Origin: Flavobacterium gelidicaeli
Lineage (GTDB): Bacteria; Bacteroidota; Bacteroidia; Flavobacteriales; Flavobacteriaceae
Direction: 5' to 3'
Assembly (NCBI RefSeq): GCF_013294005.1
Contig: NZ_JABSNK010000004.1
Coordinates: 186,001-250,000 of the forward strand
Length of the DNA stretch: 64,000 bases
Numbering within the stretch: position 1 is the stretch's first letter; every line of letters starts with the position of its first letter. Shown piece by piece: positions 8,697-17,381 of this stretch. Both the position numbers and the translations under genes were made by a program. The notes under the pieces are model-generated. The model made no database searches, was not told the DNA's origin, and worked only from the letters and a program-made list of their open reading frames with translations.

Positions 8697-8725
8697 AAAA
8701 AGCTGCCCAATGAAGGACAGCTTTT
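8697..8725 (-). terminator. Rho-independent terminator of htpG
   Basis: AAAAGCTGCCC and GGACAGCTTTT pair across a five-base loop with one internal mismatch. The hairpin lies 21 bases past the htpG stop, and on the minus strand it is followed by a run of T residues. Confidence 0.75.
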
Positions 8726-8745
8726 AGTATAGCATGATGCTGGTA

Positions 8746-10635
8746 TTATTTGATCATTTCAAAACTACGTTTCACAAAAGCAGTTAATGCTTCTCCTTTA
8801 AGTAGGTTTTGAGATAATTTAGCTAAGTCTAGCGCTTGTTTTACTAAGTGCTCTTGGCTTGGTTTGTCTGTTGTGTTTAAAATTGTAGACGCTAATGGCG
8901 AGTTGGTATTTACCACTAGATTGTACATCTCTGGCATATTACCCATCCCGAACATTCCGCCACCACCACCTGACTGGCTCATCTCTTTCATTCTACGCAT
9001 GAATTCTGGTTGCGTGATGATAAAAGGAGCTGCTTGGCTGTCCATAGCTTCTAGTTGTACTGTATAGGTTTGTTTTGGAACGATTGTTTCTAAAACTGTT
9101 TTTAAGCCTGTTTGCTCTTCTTCTGATAATTTCGAAATTGTAGTTTCGTCTTTCTTGATTAAGTTATCAATATGGTCAGAATCTACACGTACAAAAGTGA
9201 TATCGCTGTTATCTCCTTCGATTTTTTGAATCAAGTGTGAGATAATAGGAGAGTCAAGTAACAATACTTCGTATCCTTTTTCTTGCGCTGTCTCGATGTA
9301 AGAGTGTTGCGCTTCTTTATTTCCAGCGTATAAAACAACTAGCTTACCATCTTTATTAGTTTGCTTGTCTTTTAAGTTCTCTTTTAATTCTTCAAGTGTG
9401 AAGTATTTATTGTCTACCGTTGGGTAAAGAACAAAGGCACCAGCTTTTTCATAGAATTTATCTTCAGATAGCATTCCGTATTCAAGAACGATTTTAATGT
9501 CATTCCATTTTGCTTCAAAGTCAGCACGGTTTTCAGTAAACAAAGATTTCAATTTATCAGCTACTTTACGTGTGATATAGTTCGAAATTTTCTTTACCGC
9601 ACCATCTGCTTGCAATCCTGAACGCGAAACATTTAAAGGAATATCTGGCGAGTCTACTACTCCACGTAGCATCATCAAGAATTCAGGCACAATTCCTTCT
9701 ACGTTATCTGTAACGTAAACTTGGTTTTGGTACAACTGAATTTTATCTTTTTGGATTTGTAAGTCCCCGCTTAATTTAGGGAAGTACAAAATACCAGTAA
9801 GGTTGAATGGGTAATCTACATTTAAGTGAATGTGAAATAAAGGCTCTTCAAATTGCATAGGATACAATTCATGGTAGAACGTTTTATAGTCTTCGTCATT
9901 TAAATCAGTAGGTTGTTTTGTCCAAGCTGGGTTAGGGTTGTTGATGATATTATCAACTTCTACCGTTTCAGCAACAGCGTCTTCTGGAGCGTCATCGGCT
10001 TTAGGTAACGTTTCTGTTTTTGTTCCAAATTTAATTGGAATAGGCATGAACTTGTTGTACTTATTTAAAAGTTCCTTGATTTTTGACTCTTCAAGAAATT
10101 CTAATGAATCTTCAGCGATGTGCAAGATAATCTCGGTACCACGTGTTGTTTTGTCAGCTGGTTCAAGAGAGAACTCTGGGCTACCATCACAAATCCAGTG
10201 TGCAGCTGGCTCGTCTTTATATGACTTAGTGATAATCTCCACTTTTGAAGCTACCATAAAAGCCGAGTAGAAACCAAGACCAAAATGACCAATAATACCA
10301 GAATCCTTAGCGGTATCCTTATATTTTTCTAAAAACTCTTCGGCACCAGAAAAAGCAAGTTGATTGATGTATTTTTCCACTTCTTCAGCAGTCATACCAA
10401 TTCCTTGATCTATAATATGTAGTTTTTTGCCTTCTTTATCTATTTTTACCTCAATCATTGGGTTGCCATATTCTACTGTAGCTTCGCCAATATTGGTTAG
10501 GTGTTTTAATTTTAAAGTTGCATCTGTCCCATTCGAAATCAATTCACGTAAAAATATTTCGTGATCGCTATAAAGGAACTTTTTGATTAATGGGAAGATG
10601 TTTTCTACCGATACATTAATTTTTCCTGTTGTCAT
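8746..10635 (-). CDS. htpG: Molecular chaperone HtpG (Hsp90)
   Basis: The 629-residue cytoplasmic chaperone shows all Hsp90 landmarks. The N-terminal GHKL ATPase contains FLRELISNGTDATLKL, then the DQGIGM box, then GHFGLGFYSAF. The middle domain carries the SDIPLNVSRSGLQ-type segment (here SPDIPLNVSRSGLQ). The C-terminal dimerisation part includes a Gly/Met-rich loop (SGGGGGMFGMGNM). It folds or maintains client proteins, acting as a homodimer driven by ATP. On the minus strand a promoter-like TTTG-N19-TATCTTAT lies upstream (10680-10710). It appears to be a single-gene unit closed by its own terminator. Length is normal for bacterial HtpG. Confidence 0.97.
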   Translation of the reverse strand: MTTGKINVSVENIFPLIKKFLYSDHEIFLRELISNGTDATLKLKHLTNIGEATVEYGNPMIEVKIDKEGKKLHIIDQGIGMTAEEVEKYINQLAFSGAEEFLEKYKDTAKDSGIIGHFGLGFYSAFMVASKVEIITKSYKDEPAAHWICDGSPEFSLEPADKTTRGTEIILHIAEDSLEFLEESKIKELLNKYNKFMPIPIKFGTKTETLPKADDAPEDAVAETVEVDNIINNPNPAWTKQPTDLNDEDYKTFYHELYPMQFEEPLFHIHLNVDYPFNLTGILYFPKLSGDLQIQKDKIQLYQNQVYVTDNVEGIVPEFLMMLRGVVDSPDIPLNVSRSGLQADGAVKKISNYITRKVADKLKSLFTENRADFEAKWNDIKIVLEYGMLSEDKFYEKAGAFVLYPTVDNKYFTLEELKENLKDKQTNKDGKLVVLYAGNKEAQHSYIETAQEKGYEVLLLDSPIISHLIQKIEGDNSDITFVRVDSDHIDNLIKKDETTISKLSEEEQTGLKTVLETIVPKQTYTVQLEAMDSQAAPFIITQPEFMRRMKEMSQSGGGGGMFGMGNMPEMYNLVVNTNSPLASTILNTTDKPSQEHLVKQALDLAKLSQNLLKGEALTAFVKRSFEMIK

Positions 10636-10679
10636 ATTTAAATTTATTAGGGTTTTACAATCTCGTACAATTCTTTCAA

Positions 10680-10710
10680 ATAAGATACCATTTACTTATA
10701 ATGTGACAAA
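10680..10710 (-). promoter_or_regulatory. Putative htpG promoter
   Basis: On the minus strand TTTG (complement of 10707-10710) is followed after 19 bases by TATCTTAT (complement of 10680-10687). This fits the Bacteroidota vegetative promoter TTTG-N19-TAnnTTTG at the first element and partly at the second. It lies about 45 bases from the htpG start. Confidence 0.5.
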
Positions 10711-10777
10711 TTGGCGTAAATGTTAATTTTACAACAAATTTCTAGAATATTACTACTGTACAATTCATAATGGATTG

Positions 10778-10785
10778 TATCTTTG
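10778..10785 (+). promoter_or_regulatory. Bacteroidota -7 box upstream of the lipocalin-like gene
   Basis: TATCTTTG matches TAnnTTTG exactly and lies 30 bases before the chosen ATG at 10816. No clear TTTG is seen at the usual -33 distance. Confidence 0.55.
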
Positions 10786-10815
10786 CATCAGTTAAATATT
10801 AAAACGAAAACCAAA

Positions 10816-11292
10816 ATGAAAAAACTAATTTTCTTAGCAGCAATAGCAGTAATGCTTTTCTCATGCAAGCCTGCATCAGTTGCCAATACACAGTTAAATA
10901 AAGGGTCTCAAGTAGCAGTAAAAGGGGAGTGGACAATTACCGCTGTAAATTATCCAGGATCAGAAGTAATAAAAGTAAATTCATTCCAGATTGCCGATTC
11001 AAAATGTTTTGTAGGTAGTACTTGGAAGTTTATTTCGAATAACAATAAAGGAGAAATGGCTTTAACTAGTTATGACTGTCCTGCTTTTAATTCTCCAATC
11101 ACATGGTACATTAATAAGGACGGGCAATTCATTCTTAAAATTTTAGATGCTGGTGAAAAGGCTAAAAAAGTTAGAGATGGTTATATCTTAACAGTGGCGA
11201 ACCAAACGGAAACTTCTTTTCAATTGGTTGACAAAATCAACGTGGGTGGAAAATTAACGGATGTTATTTACCAATTTCAAAAATCAAACTAA
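10816..11292 (+). CDS. Lipocalin-like lipoprotein
   Basis: I chose ATG 10816 because it puts MKKLIFLAAIAVMLFSC at the N-terminus, a lipoprotein signal with Cys17 as the lipidated residue. The longer frame starts upstream inside the promoter box. The mature 142 residues begin with a KGEWTITAVNYPG strand, as in the lipocalin-like (calycin) lipoproteins of Bacteroidota, and keep a TSYDCPAF and an ITWYINKDG strand. Such proteins form an eight-stranded barrel in the periplasm or at the surface; the ligand is unknown. Only 18 bases separate it from the OmpA-like gene, so the two are probably one operon. Confidence 0.75.
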   Translation: MKKLIFLAAIAVMLFSCKPASVANTQLNKGSQVAVKGEWTITAVNYPGSEVIKVNSFQIADSKCFVGSTWKFISNNNKGEMALTSYDCPAFNSPITWYINKDGQFILKILDAGEKAKKVRDGYILTVANQTETSFQLVDKINVGGKLTDVIYQFQKSN

Positions 11293-11310
11293 TAAACTAA
11301 ATAATCTATT

Positions 11311-12006
11311 ATGAAAAAGATTTCTATACTTTCAATGGCCTTAGTAATGGCTATGGGTTCACTGTTTACAAGCTGTGATGCTGTAAAAAACACAAATAAC
11401 ACTCAAAAAGGTGCTGGAATAGGTGCCGTAGCTGGAGCGGTGCTAGGTGGAGTTCTAGGAAACAACTTAGGTAAAGGTGGTAATACTGCTGTAGGTGCTG
11501 TTCTAGGTGGAGTTGTTGGTGGAGTTGCCGGTGGTGTTATTGGTAATAAAATGGACAAACAAGCAAGACAAATTGATCAAGCAATTCCTGGTGCAGAGGT
11601 AGAAAGAGTAGGAGAAGGGATCAAATTAGTATTGAATGAAAATGCAGTACGTTTTGATACTAACAAATCTAGTCTAACTGCTGCTGCAAAAGCGAATTTA
11701 GATAAATTAATACCGGTATTTCAAGAATATGCTGATACTAACATAACTATTTTTGGATATACTGATAGTTCAGGACCTGCTGATTTTAACTTGAAACTTT
11801 CAGGTGAAAGAGCAGCTTCAGTAAGAGATTACTTAGTGTCTAAAGGATTAGTTTTAGGTAGATTTACAGTAACTGGTTTAGGTATTGCTGACCCAATTGC
11901 AACAAATGAAACTTCAGCTGGTAAAGCGCAAAACCGTCGTGTTGAATTTGCTATTACTGCAAATGAAAAAATGCAACAAGACGCTCAAAAAGAATCAGGA
12001 AACTAA
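11311..12006 (+). CDS. OmpA-family lipoprotein with glycine-zipper domain
   Basis: The 231-residue product has a lipobox at FTSC (Cys22). A glycine-zipper segment follows (about residues 36-85, repeating GAVLGGVLG-like units). The C-terminal OmpA/MotB peptidoglycan-binding domain (about 105-220) contains VRFDTNKSSLTAAAK, IFGYTDSSG and the closing NRRVEFAI. OmpA-like domains bind diaminopimelate in peptidoglycan and tether the outer membrane to the wall. The zipper may insert in or associate with the membrane. It follows the lipocalin-like gene by 18 bases and is closed by a strong terminator. Confidence 0.92.
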   Translation: MKKISILSMALVMAMGSLFTSCDAVKNTNNTQKGAGIGAVAGAVLGGVLGNNLGKGGNTAVGAVLGGVVGGVAGGVIGNKMDKQARQIDQAIPGAEVERVGEGIKLVLNENAVRFDTNKSSLTAAAKANLDKLIPVFQEYADTNITIFGYTDSSGPADFNLKLSGERAASVRDYLVSKGLVLGRFTVTGLGIADPIATNETSAGKAQNRRVEFAITANEKMQQDAQKESGN

Positions 12007-12031
12007 GCAATTTGCTTTTTTTTTATAACAT

Positions 12032-12070
12032 AAAAAAGTCGTTTCGTTTTAGGATGAAACGACTTTTTTT
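12032..12070 (+). terminator. Rho-independent terminator after the OmpA-like gene
   Basis: AAAAGTCGTTTCGT and ATGAAACGACTTTT pair across a short loop and are followed by a T run. The hairpin starts 26 bases past the stop. Confidence 0.85.
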
Positions 12071-12114
12071 ATTTTAATTATCATTTCATTTCCGTTATTT
12101 CTAGTAAAGAAATC

Positions 12115-12122
12115 TATCTTTG
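12115..12122 (+). promoter_or_regulatory. Bacteroidota -7 box upstream of the ABC ATPase gene
   Basis: TATCTTTG, an exact TAnnTTTG match, lies 26 bases before the ATG at 12149. It immediately follows the terminator of the preceding operon, so the ABC ATPase gene is probably its own unit. Confidence 0.55.
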
Positions 12123-12148
12123 TATCCTTAAAATTTCATATCATAAAA

Positions 12149-13093
12149 ATGCTTCAAGTTCAAAACATCTCTTTTGGTTATAACGAAAAACCCGTTTTAA
12201 AAAACATCAATTTCACTATTGAAAAAGGACAGAATATTGCTGTTATTGGTGAGAGTGGTTGTGGTAAAAGTACTTTACTAAAACTAGTTTATGGCTTGTA
12301 TGATTTAGATGAAGGAGCAATTACATGGGGCGATAAAAAGGTTACTGGGCCTAAATATAACTTGGTTCCTGGAATGCCTTTTATAAAATATCTTGCCCAG
12401 GATTTTGATTTAATGCCGTACACTACAGTTGCTGAAAACGTGGGTAAGTTTTTATCTAATGGTTTTAACGCCTTGAAAAAACTACGTGTCGAACAGTTAT
12501 TAGAAATGGTCGAAATGACCGAATTCGCAAACGTTCAGGCCAAATATTTAAGTGGAGGACAGCAACAACGTGTGGCACTAGCAAGAGTTCTTGCTAATGA
12601 ACCTGAAATTTTATTGCTAGACGAACCTTTTAGTCATATTGATAACTTTAGAAAAAACGCTTTAAGACGTAATTTGTTTGCTTATTTAAAGACCAAAGGA
12701 ATTACATGTATTGTAGCCACTCATGATAGCACAGATGCATTGTCCTATGCTGATGAAACAATCGTTTTACAAAACGGAATGATGGTAGACAAAGCCAACT
12801 CATTTAGTTTGTATAACAACCCAATAAATAAATATGTTGCTTCTCTTTTTGGAGAGGTAAACGAGTTGAAATTATCTCAGTTAGTTCCTGTTGATGGTGC
12901 CGATGAAACAGTTTTGTTATATCCTAACCAATTAAAAGTGGTCGATAACGGGATGCTTAATGCGGTGGTGAAACAGTCGTATTTTAAAGGCGGTTATTAT
13001 TTAATAAAAGCAGTCTTTGATAGAAAAGTAATTTTCTTTGAACATGACCGTCCGTTGCCAGTCAATGAAACAGTGACACTAATGATTTCATAA
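12149..13093 (+). CDS. ABC transporter ATP-binding protein, PotA/CysA-like, orphan
   Basis: The 314-residue ATPase has Walker A GESGCGKST (34-42), a Q-loop (LAQDFDLMP), signature LSGGQQQR (134-141), Walker B LLLDEP (155-160) and the switch histidine in VATHD. After about residue 240 comes a beta-rich tail resembling the TOBE regulatory domain of importer ATPases (PotA, CysA, FbpC). Such proteins power uptake of polyamines, sulfate, iron or similar. No permease or binding-protein gene is adjacent, so the membrane partner must lie elsewhere. The substrate is therefore unassigned. It has its own promoter box and no obvious terminator. Confidence 0.85.
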   Translation: MLQVQNISFGYNEKPVLKNINFTIEKGQNIAVIGESGCGKSTLLKLVYGLYDLDEGAITWGDKKVTGPKYNLVPGMPFIKYLAQDFDLMPYTTVAENVGKFLSNGFNALKKLRVEQLLEMVEMTEFANVQAKYLSGGQQQRVALARVLANEPEILLLDEPFSHIDNFRKNALRRNLFAYLKTKGITCIVATHDSTDALSYADETIVLQNGMMVDKANSFSLYNNPINKYVASLFGEVNELKLSQLVPVDGADETVLLYPNQLKVVDNGMLNAVVKQSYFKGGYYLIKAVFDRKVIFFEHDRPLPVNETVTLMIS

Positions 13094-13416
13094 ATATAAA
13101 ATGCTTTCAGAAACGAGTATTCTGTGGGTGTTTTAAACTACATTTTAAAATGAAATTATTATCGGTACTATTTTTATCGAAAATAATTCAAATGAACAAA
13201 ATTTTAGACAATAATTATTTTACTGAAAGCGTAGTAGATTAGTAAGATTATAGTTGTTTTTATTGGTTGAATAAGCAATTTGTTACTTTTGAAAAACTAG
13301 GGGTAAATTCACTAGTTTCTCTTAAAAAATTGCTATTTGTTAAAAAATCAGTAATTTGTACGTTTATATTTTAAAGTATTTTTAAATTTGCAATCTTATT
13401 TTAATAAAACAACAAT
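13094..13416. other. Intergenic region upstream of the FabH-type gene
   Basis: This 323-base spacer is AT-rich. It contains the fabH -7 box (13383-13390) and a 16-codon frame (13192-13242, MNKILDNNYFTESVVD) that I do not accept as a gene. No terminator for the ABC ATPase gene is visible. Confidence 0.4.
13383..13390 (+). promoter_or_regulatory. Bacteroidota -7 box upstream of the FabH-type gene
   Basis: TAAATTTG matches TAnnTTTG and lies 26 bases before the ATG. A TTTG at 13355-13358 is 24 bases upstream, longer than the usual spacing, so the -33 element is uncertain. Confidence 0.5.
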
Positions 13417-14424
13417 ATGTATCATTCAAAAATTGCGGGATTAGGATATTACGTTCCTTCCAATGTTGTAACTAACGATGATTTAACAAAAATCATTGAC
13501 ACAACAGACGAGTGGATTCAGGAACGAACTGGTATTGAGGAGAGAAGACACATTATAAGAGGAGAGGATACAACTACATCTATGGGAGTTAAGGCTGCTG
13601 AAGTAGCTATTGAACGCTCTGGTGTGGCTAAAGAAGATATTGATTTTATAGTTTTTGCTACATTAAGTCCAGATTACTATTTTCCTGGGCCAGGTGTACT
13701 TGTACAACGTGATTTAGGTTTAAGAACAATAGGTGCTCTTGATGTAAGAAATCAATGTTCGGGATTTATTTATGCGTTATCTGTTGCAGATCAGTATATT
13801 AAAACCGGAATGTATAAAAATATTTTGGTAATTGGTTCTGAGGTGCATTCTACAGGTTTAGACATGACGACTCGTGGACGCGGTGTATCAGTAATTTTTG
13901 GTGATGGAGCTGGAGCAGCTGTTTTAAGTAGAGAAGAAGACTTGACTAAAGGAATTCTTTCTACACATTTACACTCTGAAGGGCAACATGCCGAAGAATT
14001 AGCACTTATTGCACCAGGAATGGGAGCAAGATGGGTGACGGATATTATTGCAGACAATAATCCTGATGATGATAGTTATTTTCCACATATGAACGGACAG
14101 TTTGTATTTAAAAATGCTGTAGTTCGTTTTGCTGAGGTAATTAATGAAGGGCTTGAAGCCAATAATCTAAAGGTATCTGATATTGATATGTTGATTCCGC
14201 ATCAAGCAAACTTGAGAATTTCTCAGTTCATACAAAAGAAATTTGAGCTTACGGATGACCAAGTTTTTAATAACATTCAAAAATACGGAAACACCACTGC
14301 TGCTTCTATTCCAATTGCTTTAACCGAAGCATGGGAAAAAGGAAAAATTAAATCTGGAGACACTGTAGTTTTGGCTGCTTTTGGAAGTGGATTTACTTGG
14401 GCAAGTGCGGTTATTAAATGGTAA
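13417..14424 (+). CDS. fabH: 3-oxoacyl-ACP synthase III (KAS III, FabH type)
   Basis: The 335-residue enzyme has the thiolase fold with the complete KAS III triad: Cys114 in VRNQCSGF, His262 in PHQANLRI, and Asn292 in YGNTTAAS. The N-terminal DEWIQERTGI segment and the GDGAGAAVL turn are standard. KAS III condenses acetyl-CoA or branched acyl-CoA with malonyl-ACP to start fatty-acid synthesis. It is about 18 residues longer than E. coli FabH, with an insertion around ADNNPDDD. It stands alone, not beside rpmF, plsX or other fab genes. It may therefore be a second copy with a specialised starter unit, which is inference. Confidence 0.92.
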   Translation: MYHSKIAGLGYYVPSNVVTNDDLTKIIDTTDEWIQERTGIEERRHIIRGEDTTTSMGVKAAEVAIERSGVAKEDIDFIVFATLSPDYYFPGPGVLVQRDLGLRTIGALDVRNQCSGFIYALSVADQYIKTGMYKNILVIGSEVHSTGLDMTTRGRGVSVIFGDGAGAAVLSREEDLTKGILSTHLHSEGQHAEELALIAPGMGARWVTDIIADNNPDDDSYFPHMNGQFVFKNAVVRFAEVINEGLEANNLKVSDIDMLIPHQANLRISQFIQKKFELTDDQVFNNIQKYGNTTAASIPIALTEAWEKGKIKSGDTVVLAAFGSGFTWASAVIKW

Positions 14425-14458
14425 TTTTATACCAATAAAAACATCCTTTTGAAATATA

Positions 14459-14492
14459 AAAAAACCCGAAGTCATCATGACTTCGGGTTTTT
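14459..14492. terminator. Bidirectional terminator between fabH and the receptor gene
   Basis: AAACCCGAAGTCA and TGACTTCGGGTTT form a near-perfect hairpin, flanked by A residues on the left and T residues on the right. It can end the plus-strand fabH transcript and the minus-strand receptor transcript. Confidence 0.9.
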
Positions 14493-14521
14493 CTTTGGGT
14501 AACCTTATTTTTATAGTTAGT

Positions 14522-16936
14522 TTATAGAACGCCGCCTCCTTGGCTTTCATTTTTGTCTCTTTGTTTTCTTTCAGCGGCTTTATTTTTTCCACTTCCAAAA
14601 CGGTAATTAAATCCTAAATACACTGTTTGACTTTCCCAATTGAACTGCCCGTTTGTTTTGTAGGGTTTGTCATTATTAAAAGCAAAACGCATGGTGTTAA
14701 ATACATCACTAAAACGAGCACTAACCGTTCCATTTCCTTTTAGAACAGTATAACTTGTTCCAATATCCATTTTCCACATTTTAGCAACGTTAAACTGAAT
14801 ACTGCGTTCTCTTCCTCTGTACATGGCAAACAACTGCACACGCAAATCTTTGGTTGGTTTAAAAGTATTGTTGATTCGGGCATTAAAAGTGGTGGCATCT
14901 ATTGTTTCAAATTCGTAGTTTCCAGGAGTAATTTCGATAGTTCCTTTAATTTTCCTTTGATAAGCATCTAAACTAACGTTAGCGCTCCACCATTTTTTAA
15001 AATCTAAATTTCCTGACACCTCAATTCCGTAGGCGTTGTTATTGTCAAAATTGGCATAGGATAACACTTGTTTGTTTGGATTTTCTAAATTGGTAAAAAG
15101 TACTCTATTGATTTCGTTTTCAATTTTTCTATAAAAAACGCCTGAAGTAATCGAACCTATTTTTGTTTTTCTAGTATAATTCAATTCAAAGGAGTTGGTA
15201 AATTGCGGTACAAGATTTGGGTTTCCTTCTGAATCTAATGTTGCAGTACTCCATTCTCTAATTGGGTTCACTTGATCAATACTTGGTCGGTCTACGCGTC
15301 GTGAAAAGCTTAAATTAAAGGAGTTGTTTTCACTAGGGTTGTAATTCAAGAAAGTAGAAGGGTATATACTTAAAATGTCGTCGTTAAATTTTCCGTTAGC
15401 TTCAGCCACTTGTTGAAATAAAGCATCAACATTATATTGCTCCAAACGCGCTCCTGCTTGAAAACTCCATTTTTTCCACTGTTTACCCAGTGTAGCATAA
15501 CCTGAGTAGATATTTCGATCATAAGTAAAATTAGAACCATAGACTTGGTCTCTAAATAAATTGTTATCTGTAGTTTCTTCTCTAAGTTCTAAACCCAATT
15601 CTAATTTTATGGTTTCACTCAATGGATTCACATAGTCAAGATTCACAATGGTACTTTTGCTAAGTACACGCACATCATTAATGAAAGAGTTAATAAGTGT
15701 ATTGCTGTCTTTATTTAAGTTGGTGTAAATTGCATTTTCACGACTGTCATCTTCACCATAATTAGCTTCAAGCTCTAGATTGTGTCCTTCTTTTTTGAAA
15801 TTTATTTTGTAATCAAAATTATACGTTTGACCTTGATTGTCTTGACTATTTTGATAGGGTTGTAACAAGTCTACATTTGTGGTGTTAGAAACATAATCTA
15901 CTGAGGTACTTCCTAAACCTTTTGAATTAAAAAACACTTGATTGGTATAAAATGATAAGGTATTGTTGTCGTTGAGGTAATAATCTACACCTACTTTAGC
16001 AAGATGAGAGGTGTTTAAGTTATCAAATTGAAAATGCTGTGTGTTTTCTTTGTCTTCTTCCTCGCTTACAATTACTCCTCTATTAAGGCGCTTGCCGTGA
16101 TTAAGCCCATAATTACCATAAAAATTAAATTTTCCGTTGCGATAGTTTAGGTCGAAAGCTGAATTTACTTTGGGTGTTTTCCCAAATGTGATTCCGTTAT
16201 TGATACTGCCATTAAAACCTATTTTGCTGTTTTTATTCAATACGATATTGATAATTCCGCTCATTCCTTCTGGATTGTATTTTGCCGATGGATTGGTAAT
16301 CAACTCAATTTGTTTGATAGATGCTGACGGAATTTGTTGCAGTATTTGCGATGCGTCAATCGTAGATGGTTTTCCGTCTATTAAAACTTTTACATTTGAG
16401 TTTCCTCTTAAACTAATCGCGTTTGTTTGCGGATCAACACTTACTGAGGGAATGTTATTCATTATTTCGCTGGCTGTTGCTCCAGTCGAAATTAAGTCTT
16501 TGCCCACATTAATGATTTTTCGATCTATTTTTTGAACAATAGTCGATTTCTCACTTACGATATTAACTCCTTGCAATTCAATCGCATTTTCTTGAAGTGA
16601 AATGGTACCCAAATCCAGGTTTTTATTATCGCTTGATAAAGTGATGGTTTTTAAAATCGTTTTGTAACCCATAAACTGAATTTCGACATTGTAATTCTTT
16701 AAATCTAAATTTTTAATGTAAAAAAATCCTTTGTCAGAAGTGACTCCAGCTGTGATTAACTGGTTAGCTTCTTTAATTACAACGTTCACATAAGGAAGCG
16801 ATTCACTTGTTTTTAAGTCGATAATTTTCCCTGAAACGCTTCCTTGTTTTTCTGAAAGATTGGTTGTGACTGCATTTTGCGCTTGCATGGAAACTAAGGT
16901 TCCAAAAAAGCATACTAATAATAGTTTGATTTTCAT
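14522..16936 (-). CDS. Outer-membrane beta-barrel receptor with carboxypeptidase-like N-terminal domain
   Basis: The 804-residue protein has a signal peptide ending near MQAQ. A CarboxypepD regulatory-like beta domain (about 30-120, GSVSGKIIDLKTSESLPYVNV) follows. Then comes a plug-like region (IINVGKDLISTGATASEIMNNIPSV, then SLRGNSNVKVLIDGKP, then NPSAKYNPEGMSGIINI) and a barrel ending in a terminal strand YLGFNYRFGSGK with an unusual basic tail. This is the outer-membrane beta-barrel family common in Bacteroidota (OMP_b-brl type), related to TonB-dependent receptors. The cargo is unknown. It is a single gene on the minus strand, sharing a bidirectional terminator with fabH. Confidence 0.88.
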   Translation of the reverse strand: MKIKLLLVCFFGTLVSMQAQNAVTTNLSEKQGSVSGKIIDLKTSESLPYVNVVIKEANQLITAGVTSDKGFFYIKNLDLKNYNVEIQFMGYKTILKTITLSSDNKNLDLGTISLQENAIELQGVNIVSEKSTIVQKIDRKIINVGKDLISTGATASEIMNNIPSVSVDPQTNAISLRGNSNVKVLIDGKPSTIDASQILQQIPSASIKQIELITNPSAKYNPEGMSGIINIVLNKNSKIGFNGSINNGITFGKTPKVNSAFDLNYRNGKFNFYGNYGLNHGKRLNRGVIVSEEEDKENTQHFQFDNLNTSHLAKVGVDYYLNDNNTLSFYTNQVFFNSKGLGSTSVDYVSNTTNVDLLQPYQNSQDNQGQTYNFDYKINFKKEGHNLELEANYGEDDSRENAIYTNLNKDSNTLINSFINDVRVLSKSTIVNLDYVNPLSETIKLELGLELREETTDNNLFRDQVYGSNFTYDRNIYSGYATLGKQWKKWSFQAGARLEQYNVDALFQQVAEANGKFNDDILSIYPSTFLNYNPSENNSFNLSFSRRVDRPSIDQVNPIREWSTATLDSEGNPNLVPQFTNSFELNYTRKTKIGSITSGVFYRKIENEINRVLFTNLENPNKQVLSYANFDNNNAYGIEVSGNLDFKKWWSANVSLDAYQRKIKGTIEITPGNYEFETIDATTFNARINNTFKPTKDLRVQLFAMYRGRERSIQFNVAKMWKMDIGTSYTVLKGNGTVSARFSDVFNTMRFAFNNDKPYKTNGQFNWESQTVYLGFNYRFGSGKNKAAERKQRDKNESQGGGVL

Positions 16937-17381
16937 GATTGATGATTTTTGATTTAATATTTGATTGATTTTTCAAAGGTATTGTTTTTATCATAATATT
17001 ATGTATTGCATAGTACTGTTTTATATAATTTATTTTTAAAATTGTACGCTTATTTACTTCAAAGACTGTTTTTACAACGCTTTGTTACTTATAAAATAAA
17101 AAAGTAAAAATGAAAATAAATTAATAAAAAAGGAAAAGGATTACAGTTTTGTTTGTCTTTTGTAGATTTGGAATTAATAAAAGTCAGCAAATGACTTTTA
17201 AATTGAAACGAAATGCAATGCTGTTTTTAAATTTAATTTGGCTGAAAAGCCAATCCTAAAGAGTGGCTGGGTAACTTTCGATAAATAAAAGGCGCTTTTT
17301 TTACTTTTTTGAAGCCTAATACTACTTTTTTGCGAACATATTAGTTAATTAGAATTATCTTTGCACTCTAAAATTATATTC
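16937..17381. other. Intergenic region upstream of argS, possible small RNA
   Basis: This 445-base spacer separates the divergent receptor gene and argS. It contains a -7-like TAGATTTG (17163-17170) followed by two hairpins: AAAAGTCA-GCAAA-TGACTTTT (17179-17199) and TTGGCT-GAAA-AGCCAA (17238-17253). Further on lies the argS promoter. A small RNA or 5' leader is possible but unproven; I recognise no known RNA family. Confidence 0.3.
17329..17363 (+). promoter_or_regulatory. Putative argS promoter
   Basis: TATCTTTG (17356-17363) matches TAnnTTTG exactly and sits 18 bases before the argS ATG. A TTTG at 17329-17332 is 23 bases upstream, slightly long for a Bacteroidota -33 element. Confidence 0.6.

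Noticed and set aside
9938-10270. Open frames opposite htpG, susC, argS and other long genes
   Set aside because: These lie wholly within well-supported genes on the other strand and have no family features; they are shadows.
13192-13242. A 16-codon frame upstream of fabH as a small protein
   Set aside because: It has no promoter at a sensible distance, is AT-rich, and matches nothing I recognise.
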